Assembly (NCBI RefSeq): GCF_018502485.1
Contig: NZ_CP075546.1
Length of the DNA stretch: 64,000 nucleotides
Source of the DNA: Methanospirillum purgamenti
GTDB lineage: Archaea > Halobacteriota > Methanomicrobia > Methanomicrobiales > Methanospirillaceae
Reading direction: 5' to 3' (one strand)
Positions 1-10,043 of the stretch are shown in pieces. Within the stretch, counting starts at the first letter, position 1. Each line of letters starts with the position of its first letter. A model generated the notes under the pieces. That model saw only the letters and a program-made list of their open reading frames with translations. It searched no databases and had not been told where the DNA came from. A program made the position numbers and the translations under genes.

Positions 1-449
1 CTTTTATAAAGATGAGCATCACTTGGTGCGAGTCTGATGACTGGATCTCCTGGTTTTGAAAGTTCTACAGATGTCGAGGAACTAACAGAAAGGATATTCT
101 TTTCGTTCAGCACCGGGAGAATTCCGACAACTTCTTCTGAAGTATATGGTCCAACAATTACCTCTACTCCCTGAGCTGACAGTTCTTCTGCTCCGTTGAA
201 AGCACCCTCTTTTGTTCCGTTAACAAAGACTTTTGTAACAATGGTGGTTGTATTTATCCCGGCATTTTTAAAACTGTCATTTAGATCGCTGATAGCCAGA
301 TCAATCGCTGCCTCTATCCCTTTAGCATACGAGGCACTTTCTCCATTATCAGCAATAATTGCCCCGATATGGATCTCATTTTCTCCGGAGACCAATCCAA
401 AACATGAGAAAAGAATAATAACCAATAGGATGATTGAAAATTTGCTCAT
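1..449 (-). CDS. Type I periplasmic substrate-binding protein, 3' end outside window
   Basis: Only the first 149 codons lie in the window; the gene runs off the left edge. An ATG at 449 is preceded by AGGTG, which sets the start. Residues 1-22 form a signal peptide (SKFSIILLVIILFSCFGLVSG). The mature part begins with IHIGAIIADNG and contains VEVIVGPYTSEEV, the pattern of the first lobe of leucine/amide-type (Peripla_BP_6) binding proteins. The whole gene at 46726 is of the same fold. The ligand cannot be told from sequence. It lies about 220 bp upstream of, and is transcribed away from, the end of the large kinase gene, so a binding-protein/kinase partnership is possible but unproven. Confidence 0.75.
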   Translation of the reverse strand, partial: MSKFSIILLVIILFSCFGLVSGENEIHIGAIIADNGESASYAKGIEAAIDLAISDLNDSFKNAGINTTTIVTKVFVNGTKEGAFNGAEELSAQGVEVIVGPYTSEEVVGILPVLNEKNILSVSSSTSVELSKPGDPVIRLAPSDAHLYK

Positions 450-669
450 AAAATACACCTAAAATTTAATCCATGTACGAGTGATCCCGGCAGATAAGAA
501 TTTGTTTCTCCCAATCCTTCTCGAAGGTACATGATATGGTATGTGTTTGTGTTATGTGATTAGTATTGTTATATTAGATTTTCTCTATTGATCCAATATA
601 AAGAAATATGCCATAAAAAAGAACAATTTCTGAAATTTGACAAATATTGGCATTTTTATTCGTTCAAGA

Positions 670-3600
670 TCATCGGTTTATCCTATACGAACCAGAAGGT
701 ACGATGATTTCAAATCTGGCCCCTTTTCCAGGTACACCTGATTCCTGTATTGTAATTCCAGTCAATGAAAGAATTTCCCTGACCAGAAACAGACCATGCC
801 CGGTATTTTTACCAAATCCTCTCTCGAAAATCTGATTTTTATCTATGATAGGAACTCCGACACCATCATCTTCAAAAACTATCATCAAGGAACGCTCTGA
901 TTCATATGCTGAAACGAATACCGTTGTTAGATTATCACCATGCCTGATGGAATTATCCAGCAAATTATAGAATACTCTTTCAAGCATTGGATCAGCAAAT
1001 ATAAAAATTCCGGATACATTGGCCGTAAAATGAATGGTATCCGGTGGGGATAAGTTTGACAGAATGGTATCAAGAGATATCCACATAGGTTTTTGTGAAC
1101 CAAGATCCTGATAAATCCGTGAAAATTCTATTTGTGACTGAATTTTCTGAATTCCTTCGGTCATTTTATGAATATATACAGATGTACCTGAATTTTCTGA
1201 TTCCATCTCTAAAAGTTCAAGATATCCATAAAAAACAGAAATATTGTTAAGAATATCATGACGAGTAATGCTTGAGAGAAGATTTAATTGCCTGTTGGCC
1301 TTTAAAATAGCTTCTTCGATCAGTTTTCGTTCAGTAATATCCTGGTTGGCTCCATGAGTTTTAATAAGGGTTCCATGTTCATCAAAAATCGCTCTTACCT
1401 GCACAGATACATGGCGGATTTCACCATCCCTTCGAATGAACCGGTGTTCAAAAACAGAAATAAAATTTGGATCAATAGCATTCGAACTCTTGCTCGCTTC
1501 TTCTATTACTTTAGGTATATCAGCAGGATAAACAAATTCACGAATGTATGTTTCAGCATCCATGTGATAACCTCCCTCCCTCTCTGCTGTTGTTCCATAC
1601 ATGGCATAAAACCGGTCATTAAAAACAAATGTCTGTGATGAAAAAATATATTCCCAACTAACGAGATTGGCCATATCCATAGTTTCGGCTAGCATTCGCT
1701 GGTTTTCCAGCAGGACTTGTTCAATATGTGCAAGTTCAATATCTGCACCTGCCTTTCCTGCAATAATATCAATAATTTCCTTAACCGAAATACCAGGATT
1801 TATTGGATTATTTGAGACGATGCACATAAGCCCCGTGATTTCCCCGCTCGAGTTTTTTAACTGGGATCCAATATATCCCTGGAAATCCCGTCCAGTAATT
1901 TTCTTAGTTTCTGGATAAATTGTCGAAAGACTGTCAGGAAAAAAAGTAAATCCATGTTTAAATGTTTTTTCACAGGGTGTACCTTTTATAGGAAATGAAA
2001 ATTCAGCAACTCTTTTCCCATCAAAAACCATCGAAAGGGCCTGTACGTATTCTTTATCTGGACTTATCTCACCAATCATGACACAATCTGCAAAAAGCCA
2101 TTCGCTGATACTATCTGTGATTCGATCAAGGGAGTCCTTACCTGATATACCTACCATACTGGTAACCATAGCATTCAATGCTGATTCTGCAGCCTTCTGG
2201 TTAGTAATGTCTCGAATAATCGAAAGCATCGTGGGTTTCTTGTTGAGGGTAAACAAAGAAACACTTATGTCGATAAACTTTTCCTGGTTATCAGGGGAAA
2301 TATAATTTGTTTGAAAGGAAGCATGCCCGTTTTTTAAAATTTCTTTCATGATTGCAGGTGCTCTAACTTTCATATCCGGAGTGTCCAGATCGATCAATTT
2401 TTTGCTCTGTAACTCCTCTCGTGGCATGCCAAGGATATTACAGGCAGATTCATTCGCATCAACAAAAGTTCCAGGTCCATTGGGAGTTAGGTCGTTTACT
2501 AAAATTCCCTCATATGCATTTTGCATAATGAGCCGGTATCTCTCCTCCCTTTCACGTACTGAATTCTCGTTCTGTTTATATTGCGTAATGTCTTCAATGG
2601 AAGAAAGGATTTGAGGTACACCCCTGATTATTACAATGCTTGATGTAAACCTGCATACTCGAATATCACCGGATTTTGTGCGACACTGTAATTCCAAACC
2701 ATTAACCGCGTGTTTTTCCCTTATCTCTTTAGAGATTTTTAGATACTCAGAATCATTTAAAAAAATACCTATATCATGCGCTTTTTTTCCGATAATGTCA
2801 TCCCGACTGAAACCTGAATTGAGTACAAAATTATCATTCACATCTACAAAACTACCATCAGCTACTGATACCAGCGTAAGAGGCACCGGATTTTTTTTGA
2901 ACAACGTTACAAATTTTTCTTCTGATTCTCGAAGTATTTGTTCGGTATTTTTCTTTTGGGTAATGTCCCGCATGGAAATCTGAACACCAGATAAGATTTC
3001 TGCATTCATTACCGGTATTGCATAGAAATTAACAAAAACTCCTGTTCCGTCATATTTTTGTAAGAGGAGTTCTTCATTTTCGATAGCTTCCCCTCGTTTT
3101 ACTTTACTGATAATCTCCTGAAGATTCAATGAACTTCGTGAAAAAATAGGTGCACAAGCAGAGTCTACAGGATGTTTTATCAGTTCATCTGGCTTATATC
3201 CAAGAATATTTCTTACAGAAGGCGAAACATAAGAGATATTCATCTCCTTATCAAGGATAATAATTAGGTCAGGTGATCGTTCTGCCATCCCACGAAACCT
3301 TTCTTCACTTTCCCTGAGTGCTTCGGCCATATACCGTTCTTCAGTAATATCCTGTGATATCGAACCAAATCGATATCCAATTTCTGTTTTTATTGGAAAA
3401 ACAGTTTGTCTCGTAAATATTCGTTTTCCATCCGGACGAATCGCCTCAAATATCCTGGGTTCTCGAAAAACAGGAATACCTGTCTTAAGTGAGGTTTGGA
3501 TTGATTGTACTATTTGTGTCTGACTTGTTTCATTCCGATGTTCCGGTGGGACAAGACGATACATCAGGTTCCAAAGATACATGCCAAGAGCTTCATCCTT

Positions 3601-4572
3601 TCCAATACCTGATATCCTTTCAGCGCTTGAATTCCATTCAATGATTCTCCCATCTTCGTCGATTAGAAAAACCGCTTCGTTTGTCGCTTCAAAGAAAGAT
3701 CGAAGGCGGAGTTCGCTTTCGTGGAGTGCATTTACAAATTCTGTCTTCTTGGTCACATCAGTCGTAATACCCCGAAATCCGATGATTGCCCCGTTTGAAT
3801 GGATCAAGGGATGTGATCGACAATTGAGTATAACGATATGTCCATTTTTATGAATTGCTGGGATATCAAATGAGGTAAGTCCAGGGTTTCGATTATTAAT
3901 ATTATCAAAGAGCTTTTTGAGTGATTTTTGTCCATCTGAATGAAGAATTGAATTGTATGATTTTCCGATCACTTCATCAGGAGTATACCCAATAATATCC
4001 TCACTTCTTGGACTAATATAGGTAAAAATCCCGTCCCGGTCTATTTCCCAGATAACATCAGGAGTAGTTTCAACAATTGCTCGAAATTTGGATTCACTCT
4101 CCTGAAGAGCTTCTTTCGTCTCTATTAGTTCTTCGAATTGTTTTTGCCGGTCATTTTCTGCTCGCCTTCTTCTGACTGCTTGTTTTATTTTATGAGACAA
4201 CTCAGCAAACTGTGACTTGGTTTCCCCCCCTTTCTGAAGATAAAAATCTGCACCATTATTGATAGCCTCAATAACGACTTCTTCCCGACCACGGCCAGTA
4301 AAAAGGATGAATGGGACATCACCATATGAATTCCTCACGACTTTTAAGAATTCTATCCCATCCATTCCAGGCATCTGGTAATCAGACACTATAGCATCAT
4401 AGGTCAGGTTGAGTTGGATTTTTATTGCCTCTTCGGCAGATGTCATGGTATCTACTTGAAATCCACCGGTTCGCTCCAGAAATATCTTCCCAATCATGAG
4501 AAGATCCGGTTCGTCATCTACATAGAGCAGAGTAATCAAGTCATTTTGATTGAAGGGTTGGTCTGTGTCCAT
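670..4572 (-). CDS. Receiver/multi-PAS/GAF sensor histidine kinase
   Basis: A cytoplasmic signalling kinase of about 1300 residues. Residues 12-130 are a response-regulator receiver (LLYVDDEP, phospho-acceptor Asp64 in VSDYQMPG, Thr in LFTG, Lys114 in LQKGG). Five PAS domains follow at about 158-800, each introduced by an SE(S/E)RFR-type linker, then a GAF domain at about 805-975 and a sixth PAS at about 975-1100. The kinase core has its phospho-accepting His at about 1105 (ITRHDILNN), an N box (NLLDNSIRHG), and G boxes (DDGVGVP, GHGLFL). No membrane segment is visible. The ATG at 4572 is preferred because GTGATC, complementary to the 16S tail, lies just upstream; an in-frame GTG at 4602 would add ten residues. 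A receiver at the N-terminus suggests it acts downstream of another kinase. The signal is unknown. Confidence 0.9.
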   Translation of the reverse strand: MDTDQPFNQNDLITLLYVDDEPDLLMIGKIFLERTGGFQVDTMTSAEEAIKIQLNLTYDAIVSDYQMPGMDGIEFLKVVRNSYGDVPFILFTGRGREEVVIEAINNGADFYLQKGGETKSQFAELSHKIKQAVRRRRAENDRQKQFEELIETKEALQESESKFRAIVETTPDVIWEIDRDGIFTYISPRSEDIIGYTPDEVIGKSYNSILHSDGQKSLKKLFDNINNRNPGLTSFDIPAIHKNGHIVILNCRSHPLIHSNGAIIGFRGITTDVTKKTEFVNALHESELRLRSFFEATNEAVFLIDEDGRIIEWNSSAERISGIGKDEALGMYLWNLMYRLVPPEHRNETSQTQIVQSIQTSLKTGIPVFREPRIFEAIRPDGKRIFTRQTVFPIKTEIGYRFGSISQDITEERYMAEALRESEERFRGMAERSPDLIIILDKEMNISYVSPSVRNILGYKPDELIKHPVDSACAPIFSRSSLNLQEIISKVKRGEAIENEELLLQKYDGTGVFVNFYAIPVMNAEILSGVQISMRDITQKKNTEQILRESEEKFVTLFKKNPVPLTLVSVADGSFVDVNDNFVLNSGFSRDDIIGKKAHDIGIFLNDSEYLKISKEIREKHAVNGLELQCRTKSGDIRVCRFTSSIVIIRGVPQILSSIEDITQYKQNENSVREREERYRLIMQNAYEGILVNDLTPNGPGTFVDANESACNILGMPREELQSKKLIDLDTPDMKVRAPAIMKEILKNGHASFQTNYISPDNQEKFIDISVSLFTLNKKPTMLSIIRDITNQKAAESALNAMVTSMVGISGKDSLDRITDSISEWLFADCVMIGEISPDKEYVQALSMVFDGKRVAEFSFPIKGTPCEKTFKHGFTFFPDSLSTIYPETKKITGRDFQGYIGSQLKNSSGEITGLMCIVSNNPINPGISVKEIIDIIAGKAGADIELAHIEQVLLENQRMLAETMDMANLVSWEYIFSSQTFVFNDRFYAMYGTTAEREGGYHMDAETYIREFVYPADIPKVIEEASKSSNAIDPNFISVFEHRFIRRDGEIRHVSVQVRAIFDEHGTLIKTHGANQDITERKLIEEAILKANRQLNLLSSITRHDILNNISVFYGYLELLEMESENSGTSVYIHKMTEGIQKIQSQIEFSRIYQDLGSQKPMWISLDTILSNLSPPDTIHFTANVSGIFIFADPMLERVFYNLLDNSIRHGDNLTTVFVSAYESERSLMIVFEDDGVGVPIIDKNQIFERGFGKNTGHGLFLVREILSLTGITIQESGVPGKGARFEIIVPSGSYRINR

Positions 4573-5147
4573 TTCGATCACATCAGGAGGAATAAAAAAC
4601 ACTGAACTCTATTCCAGTACCCAGTCCCTCATGGACGAAGCGATAAAAGGATAAATAGTGATAGGGGTAGAACGTAATTAATCTTATTGATGGTGACAAT
4701 AAAAATGCAGGATAATCTATAGTGATGTCTTTTAGTAATTGTAAAAAACCGAAGAACAGACATTAAATGACGATTATCTTTATTTTTATCCGAATTATAG
4801 GAAACGCCAGTACATAACAGAGTAGTATGTCTGGACGAAGGAATACTGAATATAACATCACGAGGTTCCAGGTATATCGATGATGTGATTGAATTTACTG
4901 GATGTTGTCAGGAGCCATATACCGGTTACAAGGTCAGAGAGTGCACGCCGGTTTTTGATCTGGTATCCGGATAATAATTATGAGTAAAAATAGGTGTTAT
5001 ACCTTCCTTCACCATAAGGGACATTATCCCAATTTTTTAGAGGATTTTTTATCAATGCTACCGTCTTTTTCAGAGATATATCCGAAAATATTTCATAATA
5101 CATAAATATTACTCCTAAATATATCCTATATTGTGGGAGTGTATCGC
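4573..5147. other. Intergenic stretch without a convincing gene
   Basis: About 575 bp between the divergent kinase gene and the exported protein at 5148. On the plus strand 4801-4974 is open for 57 codons, with no start codon or ribosome-binding site, and translates to a Cys-containing stretch (GCCQEP); this may be a remnant or chance. A 63-codon minus-strand frame at 4978-5169 overlaps the 5148 gene start and has no support. Short A/T-rich tracts around 4780 and 5110 could hold promoters. Confidence 0.3.
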
Positions 5148-5846
5148 ATGATAAAAAAACGAACCACAATTGGGATTCTCGTCATGATTACTCTGCTCTG
5201 TGTGAGTATCGGGACGGCAAGTAATGTATCTGGTTGGAATGGCACATGGCATTCAGAACAATATGAACTTATATTTGTCCAGACAGATGATGGAAAGGTT
5301 TCTGGAACATATTTGCCATTAGATCCTGAAACAGGAGATCCGGGAGTTATTGAAGGCATATTAGATGAGGATGAAAAAGTCCTTTCCGGAACATGGATCG
5401 AAGACGGAACATGTTTCTTTAAACTTTCAGAAGACGGTAACGCCTTTAATGGGACTTATGAATCTGTTAATTCCCAGGGTCAGAAGTATGGTGCAGATTG
5501 GAATGCATCCCGGATCATGACCGATGATTCAGCAAATGAAACCGGATGGACCGGAACCTGGAGATCAAACACAGAGACGTTGTATCTTGTTCAAAATGGC
5601 TCAGTCGTATCCGGTACATATGAACCATTCAATCCTGGTGAAAATGATCTTGAAGAACCTGGAGTAATTGAGGGAACTGTATCTGTTGACGAAACTGAGT
5701 TTACCGGAACATGGAAAGAATTCGGGGGATTGAAATACATTCTTTCAGAAGATGCCATGTTCTTTAACGGAACATATGGATTCGGGACTGCTGACAGTAT
5801 GGATGACTCAATAGATGATTCCTGGAATGGCACACGGATTTTATAA
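5148..5846 (+). CDS. Exported two-domain WxGTW repeat protein, function unknown
   Basis: 232 residues. The ATG at 5148 is chosen because it opens a signal peptide (KKRTTIGILVMITLLCVSIG), and GGAG lies just upstream; an in-frame GTG at 5133 adds nothing useful. The mature part is two copies of an about 90-residue domain, each beginning W(N/T)GTW and running through a VSGTY turn, a PGVIEG turn, a GTW strand and an FNGTY strand, which looks like a lipocalin-like beta barrel or meander. The gene at 45746 is a full paralogue and 43053-43270 a broken third copy. No family name is recognised; a ligand-binding role outside the membrane is a guess from the fold pattern. Confidence 0.75.
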   Translation: MIKKRTTIGILVMITLLCVSIGTASNVSGWNGTWHSEQYELIFVQTDDGKVSGTYLPLDPETGDPGVIEGILDEDEKVLSGTWIEDGTCFFKLSEDGNAFNGTYESVNSQGQKYGADWNASRIMTDDSANETGWTGTWRSNTETLYLVQNGSVVSGTYEPFNPGENDLEEPGVIEGTVSVDETEFTGTWKEFGGLKYILSEDAMFFNGTYGFGTADSMDDSIDDSWNGTRIL

Positions 5847-6046
5847 TCCCCTCGTTTTTTTAATGCACCTATCAAATATCAATTTCAAAATTGGTCAGAT
5901 ATTCCGTTCTCATTCTCCTGATAAGGCATTATATTAGATATTTAATGAAAAAATCAGGGTTATTGATAGTCATAAGAATAGTAATGTACCCTGCTTTATT
6001 TTTCTTTTCCAAAGGTTTACATCAACTCATGTCTAATGAGGATGTT

Positions 6047-6922
6047 ATGTCAAATACCAGTAAAGAAGGATTTATAGAAATATTCAAACGAAAAATCTGG
6101 TTTCGAATGGACGGATCAGAGTATTCAGGTATCCCCCTTCTTATTCTTCATGGAGGACCAGGTGTACCCCATGACTACCTGACTCCTCTCTCTATACTAG
6201 CCCACGAACGACCAGTTATCTGGTATGATCAATTAGGGTGTGGGAATTCAGATAAATCCGAGGATATAACACATTATACATTGGACTACTTCACTCAGGA
6301 ACTTGCTGCAATTCGCGAAGCACTTGGCCTGAACGAGGTGCATATTCTTGGTCAGTCATGGGGAACCATGCTAGCAGTAAACTACGTTCTTTCGATGAAA
6401 CCCAAAGGAATACGTTCACTAATCCTCTCTGCCCCATGTCTTTCAGTGACCAGGTGGCACAATGATCAGCGTAAGTATATCAATGAGCTACCAAAAGACG
6501 TACGGGAGATAATTATTCGGTGTGAAAAAGAAGGAAGTTGTGATTCTTCTGAATACCAGGAAGCAATGCAGGTTTTTTATAATAAGCATGTCTGCAGATT
6601 GGATCCTTGGCCTCCGTGTCTTGAAAGATCCATGGAAAAACTAGCATTTGATGTCTACGAACATATGTGGGGTCCTAGTGAATTCACGATTACCGGAACT
6701 CTGAAAAATTATGAACGAGCGAATGACCTAAAGAACATCACCATACCTACTCTCTTTACCTGTGGAAGATATGATGAAGCATCTCCAGAATCAACACGAT
6801 ATTATCAGAGTATGCTTCCTGGATCCAAAATGGTAATTTTTGAAGATGCATCTCATTCACATCATCTTGAACAGGAGACTGCTTATCTCAATACAATCAA
6901 AGATTTTTTATTACCATTATAA
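6047..6922 (+). CDS. Proline iminopeptidase-like alpha/beta hydrolase (peptidase S33)
   Basis: 291 residues from the ATG at 6047, which has GAGG five bases upstream and matches the usual about 290-residue length of S33 proline iminopeptidases. The frame stays open upstream to a TTG at 5891 and would add a hydrophobic stretch, so a membrane-anchored form cannot be excluded. Visible hallmarks are the oxyanion motif LHGGPGVPHDYL, the nucleophile elbow GQSWGT, a late Asp (CGRYDEA) and the catalytic His in DASHSHH. The family removes N-terminal proline or other residues from short peptides (tricorn-interacting factor F1 in Thermoplasma). Cys-containing insertions (RCEKEGSCDSS, CRLDPWPPC) form the cap region. 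Substrate is inferred from family. Confidence 0.8.
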   Translation: MSNTSKEGFIEIFKRKIWFRMDGSEYSGIPLLILHGGPGVPHDYLTPLSILAHERPVIWYDQLGCGNSDKSEDITHYTLDYFTQELAAIREALGLNEVHILGQSWGTMLAVNYVLSMKPKGIRSLILSAPCLSVTRWHNDQRKYINELPKDVREIIIRCEKEGSCDSSEYQEAMQVFYNKHVCRLDPWPPCLERSMEKLAFDVYEHMWGPSEFTITGTLKNYERANDLKNITIPTLFTCGRYDEASPESTRYYQSMLPGSKMVIFEDASHSHHLEQETAYLNTIKDFLLPL

Positions 6923-7034
6923 TAAACTGGATTCAATTACTTTGTCACATATTCATTGGTTTTATGACTTGGGTATAGGACAATACCTTTATTCAGGATT
7001 ATTTATCATCTATGATTAATTACCTGGAGAATGC

Positions 7035-8459
7035 ATGAAAAAATCTAATTTTAAGTATCGCTCAAACCTTTTCATTCTATTATGCTTTTTTGTTCTGGTA
7101 GGCATCGGAAGCAATGCTACTGCAGATACCATATCCTCTCCGGACGGGAAAGGCTACCGGTTTGAAAAGGACGGGTGGACGTACCTCCATATTGAAGGTG
7201 CCCCATATGAACGAGGATTCCAGCATGGATATCTGATGGCACCTGAAATTGCTGAAGTTCAGGACACCATCAGGTATCTAACCTATCATGATACCGGAAT
7301 GGAATGGGATTATTTTCTTCATGCTGCGAATGAAATGTTCCCATCACACATCGATGAAGAGTTCCTGACCGAGATGAAAGGAATTGCAGAAGGGGCACAG
7401 GAGGCCGGAACAAATGTCAGTTTTGAGGAGATTCTTGGGTGGAATGCATACAAGGAACTGACTGGATACTGGTGGCCGACGGTGAAATCCGAAGCATACA
7501 AAAAGATGGAGATTGAAACTGATTCATGTAGTGCATTTATCGCAACCGGGGATTTTACCGAACATGGGGATATTGTCCTTGGTCATAATACCTGGACAGC
7601 ATTTGAACGGGCACATTTCTTTGATCTGTTGGCAGATGTTCAGCCTGAAGACGGGAACCGTATATTCATGCAGACCGCACCAGGTCTTCTGGATAGCTCT
7701 ACTGATTACCTGGTGACCAGTGCAGGACTCATGATTGCAGAGACGACGATAAACTCGTTCAATCAATATAAGGCGAATATGTCTCCTGCTTTTTACCGAC
7801 TTCGGAATGCTGCACAATATGCAGATAATCTGGATGAATTTGTCTCCATTATGAATACCAACCGGAGTGGCGGGTTTGCGAACAGCTGGCTTGTAGGCGA
7901 TGCCAAAACCGGGGAGATTATGCGGTTTGAACAGGGATTAAAATTCTTCAATGTCACAAAAACAGATAATGGGTATTTCGCCGGTGCCAACTCTGCTGAA
8001 GATCCCCGGATTAGAAATCTTGAGTGTTCAAGTCTTGACCCGACCGATATCAGAACAGGAGTGAGTGCCAGGATGGTCAGGATCCCACAGTTAATAGAGC
8101 AGTTCAAAGGAAAAATTTCCACTGAAACAGGAAAAAAGATCCTCTCTGACCAGTATGATGTCTGGCTCCAGAAGGATAATCCATCCACCCGGACAATCGA
8201 CGGAGTGTACTGGCTTGATTCAAATCCCTATCCGAACCGGCCACCTTTTAAACCGATGGGAGCATATGACGGGAAAGTTATGGACTCTGAAATGGCGAAA
8301 AACATGAGTTTAGAGGCCCGGTGGGGATCTCCGTCCGGCAGGGTCTTTGATGCTGATACGTTCCTTTCAGAGCATCCACAATATGGATATCTCAAAGGAT
8401 ACCTCAAGTCGTTCCCTACACACTCGTGGAATGTAATTCATGCCGGGGATAAAGAATAA
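7035..8459 (+). CDS. Exported C45 / phospholipase B-like Ntn hydrolase
   Basis: 474 residues, ATG with GGAG six bases upstream. Residues 1-31 are a signal peptide. The sequence then shows the C45/phospholipase B-like start (EGAPYERGFQHGYLMA) and the probable N-terminal nucleophile Cys in DSCSAFIA, which autocatalytic cleavage would expose. Downstream GHNTW, FANSWLVGDAKTGE and FAGANSAEDPR agree with the Ntn-hydrolase fold. Family members cleave amide or ester bonds (penicillin acyl transferase, acid ceramidase-like, phospholipase B-like). It follows the S33 peptidase gene by 112 bp on the same strand, so both could be part of scavenging or detoxification outside the cell. The substrate is unknown. 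Confidence 0.75.
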   Translation: MKKSNFKYRSNLFILLCFFVLVGIGSNATADTISSPDGKGYRFEKDGWTYLHIEGAPYERGFQHGYLMAPEIAEVQDTIRYLTYHDTGMEWDYFLHAANEMFPSHIDEEFLTEMKGIAEGAQEAGTNVSFEEILGWNAYKELTGYWWPTVKSEAYKKMEIETDSCSAFIATGDFTEHGDIVLGHNTWTAFERAHFFDLLADVQPEDGNRIFMQTAPGLLDSSTDYLVTSAGLMIAETTINSFNQYKANMSPAFYRLRNAAQYADNLDEFVSIMNTNRSGGFANSWLVGDAKTGEIMRFEQGLKFFNVTKTDNGYFAGANSAEDPRIRNLECSSLDPTDIRTGVSARMVRIPQLIEQFKGKISTETGKKILSDQYDVWLQKDNPSTRTIDGVYWLDSNPYPNRPPFKPMGAYDGKVMDSEMAKNMSLEARWGSPSGRVFDADTFLSEHPQYGYLKGYLKSFPTHSWNVIHAGDKE

Positions 8460-8628
8460 TCCTTTTTCCGGCATATTGTAGTATCCAGAAAAATATGTGC
8501 TTCATCTTTTTTTTCATGTATCCTGAGATAAGTATCGATATGTACCATCCGGGTGATGCCTTCTGATAATCCATATCCGATCAATATAATGAATGATTTT
8601 TTAAACTTTCATTCATCATATAGTAATA

Positions 8629-9894
8629 ATGTCCTGTTTAGATAGACTTTATCTTCAACAGAGGGAGATGCAAAATAAGGTTCAAATCCCTTACATTTAC
8701 CGCACAATCTCACACCCTGAAGATATCGGAAACCTGATAACGGTCATTACCGGTCCAAGAAGGGCTGGAAAATCAACTGCTGCCCTCTGTCAAATAATAA
8801 AGGGTATTCCTGCAGCCTATATCAACTTTGATGATGAAATACTCGCATCTGTCACTGATTTTCTCATTCTTGAATCTGCATTACGCCAGGTATATGGGGA
8901 TTATAAAATACTGATGCTGGATGAGATTCAAAACCTTCCTAAATGGGAATTGATCGTAAACAGGCTACAAAGACAGGGGGTGCGGATCGTGATTACAGGT
9001 AGCAATGCACATCTCTTGAGTAGTGAGCTCGCAACTCATCTTACGGGCAGGTATATTCCTATCTGGATTCTTCCATTCTCATTTAGTGAATTCATGGCCA
9101 CAAAGACAGATACAAAGCTTATTTCATCTGAATATCCAGAATTTCTCAATCAATATATCGAGACAGGCGGATATCCTGAGATAGTCCTTAAAAAAACTGA
9201 TAGAGATTCATATCTGAATACACTCATCCAGGCGGTGCTCTTCAAGGATATCATAAGAAGATATCATATCAGGTCCCCTCAGGCGATAGAAGATCTGTCT
9301 CTCTACCTGGTATCAAACCCTGCATCAGAATACTCGTATGCAAATCTTGGTGAACTGACAAAGATGAGTACGAATACTGTGAAGAAATATCTTCAGTATC
9401 TCCACCAGAGTTTTCTCTTCTTTAGTATCCCGCGATTCTCATGGAAGGCTAGGGAACAGATCAGTTCCAACAAAAAGATCTATGTAATTGATACAGGTTT
9501 TTATTCTGCCAGATCCATTAGACATTCATTACAAATCGGAAAGATGTATGAAAATCTCACAGCAATTCATCTCTATCGGCAGGAATTATCTGGTATGTGC
9601 AGGATTTCCTACTGGAAGAGTCAGCAGGGTGAAGAGGTTGATTTTGTCATTCAGTCAGGTCCGGATATAAAATCCCTGATCCAGGTTTCTTTTGATATAT
9701 CAAACCCAAAAACATTTCAGAGAGAGATCAGGGCCCTTCTTAAGGCCTCTAAAGAACTTGGATGTAATAGGCTGGTCCTGATAACTGAATCAGAGGAACG
9801 TACCATCCAAGCCGAATGGTATGGCATAAAGAGGATGATACAGGTTGTTCCGTTGTATAAAATTCTGTTGGGGATGATTAATGCTTTTGATTGA
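8629..9894 (+). CDS. AAA ATPase with DUF4143 C-terminus
   Basis: 421 residues. Walker A is TGPRRAGKST (about 45-54), Walker B is ILMLDEIQNL, and the sensor segment VITGSNAHLLSSELATHLTGR is typical of the archaeal ATPase/DUF4143 family. The middle part (LTKMSTNTVKKYL) is a winged-helix domain. The C-terminal part ends in a nuclease-like core (GEEVDFVIQ) whose usual Glu-x-Lys strand is replaced by LIQVSF, so catalysis there is doubtful. These proteins are common, fast-moving genes in archaea with no settled role. A second member of a different subgroup is at 24178. The gene stands alone between intergenic gaps. Confidence 0.85.
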   Translation: MSCLDRLYLQQREMQNKVQIPYIYRTISHPEDIGNLITVITGPRRAGKSTAALCQIIKGIPAAYINFDDEILASVTDFLILESALRQVYGDYKILMLDEIQNLPKWELIVNRLQRQGVRIVITGSNAHLLSSELATHLTGRYIPIWILPFSFSEFMATKTDTKLISSEYPEFLNQYIETGGYPEIVLKKTDRDSYLNTLIQAVLFKDIIRRYHIRSPQAIEDLSLYLVSNPASEYSYANLGELTKMSTNTVKKYLQYLHQSFLFFSIPRFSWKAREQISSNKKIYVIDTGFYSARSIRHSLQIGKMYENLTAIHLYRQELSGMCRISYWKSQQGEEVDFVIQSGPDIKSLIQVSFDISNPKTFQREIRALLKASKELGCNRLVLITESEERTIQAEWYGIKRMIQVVPLYKILLGMINAFD

Positions 9895-10043
9895 ATGATG
9901 TGAAAACCCGTTCAACTAAAAAACCCCGGAAAAATATCCTCTCTGATGAGTGCGATTTCTGGCTTTAGAAGGAAAAAAGGAAAATTCAGACCGCCTATTG
10001 CTTTATACAGAGAAAAGTACCAAAAAATGAGTATATAAATGAA

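Noticed and set aside
4978..5359. Two minus-strand frames over the start of the 5148 gene
   Set aside because: They are antisense to a clear signal peptide and domain and lack ribosome-binding sites.
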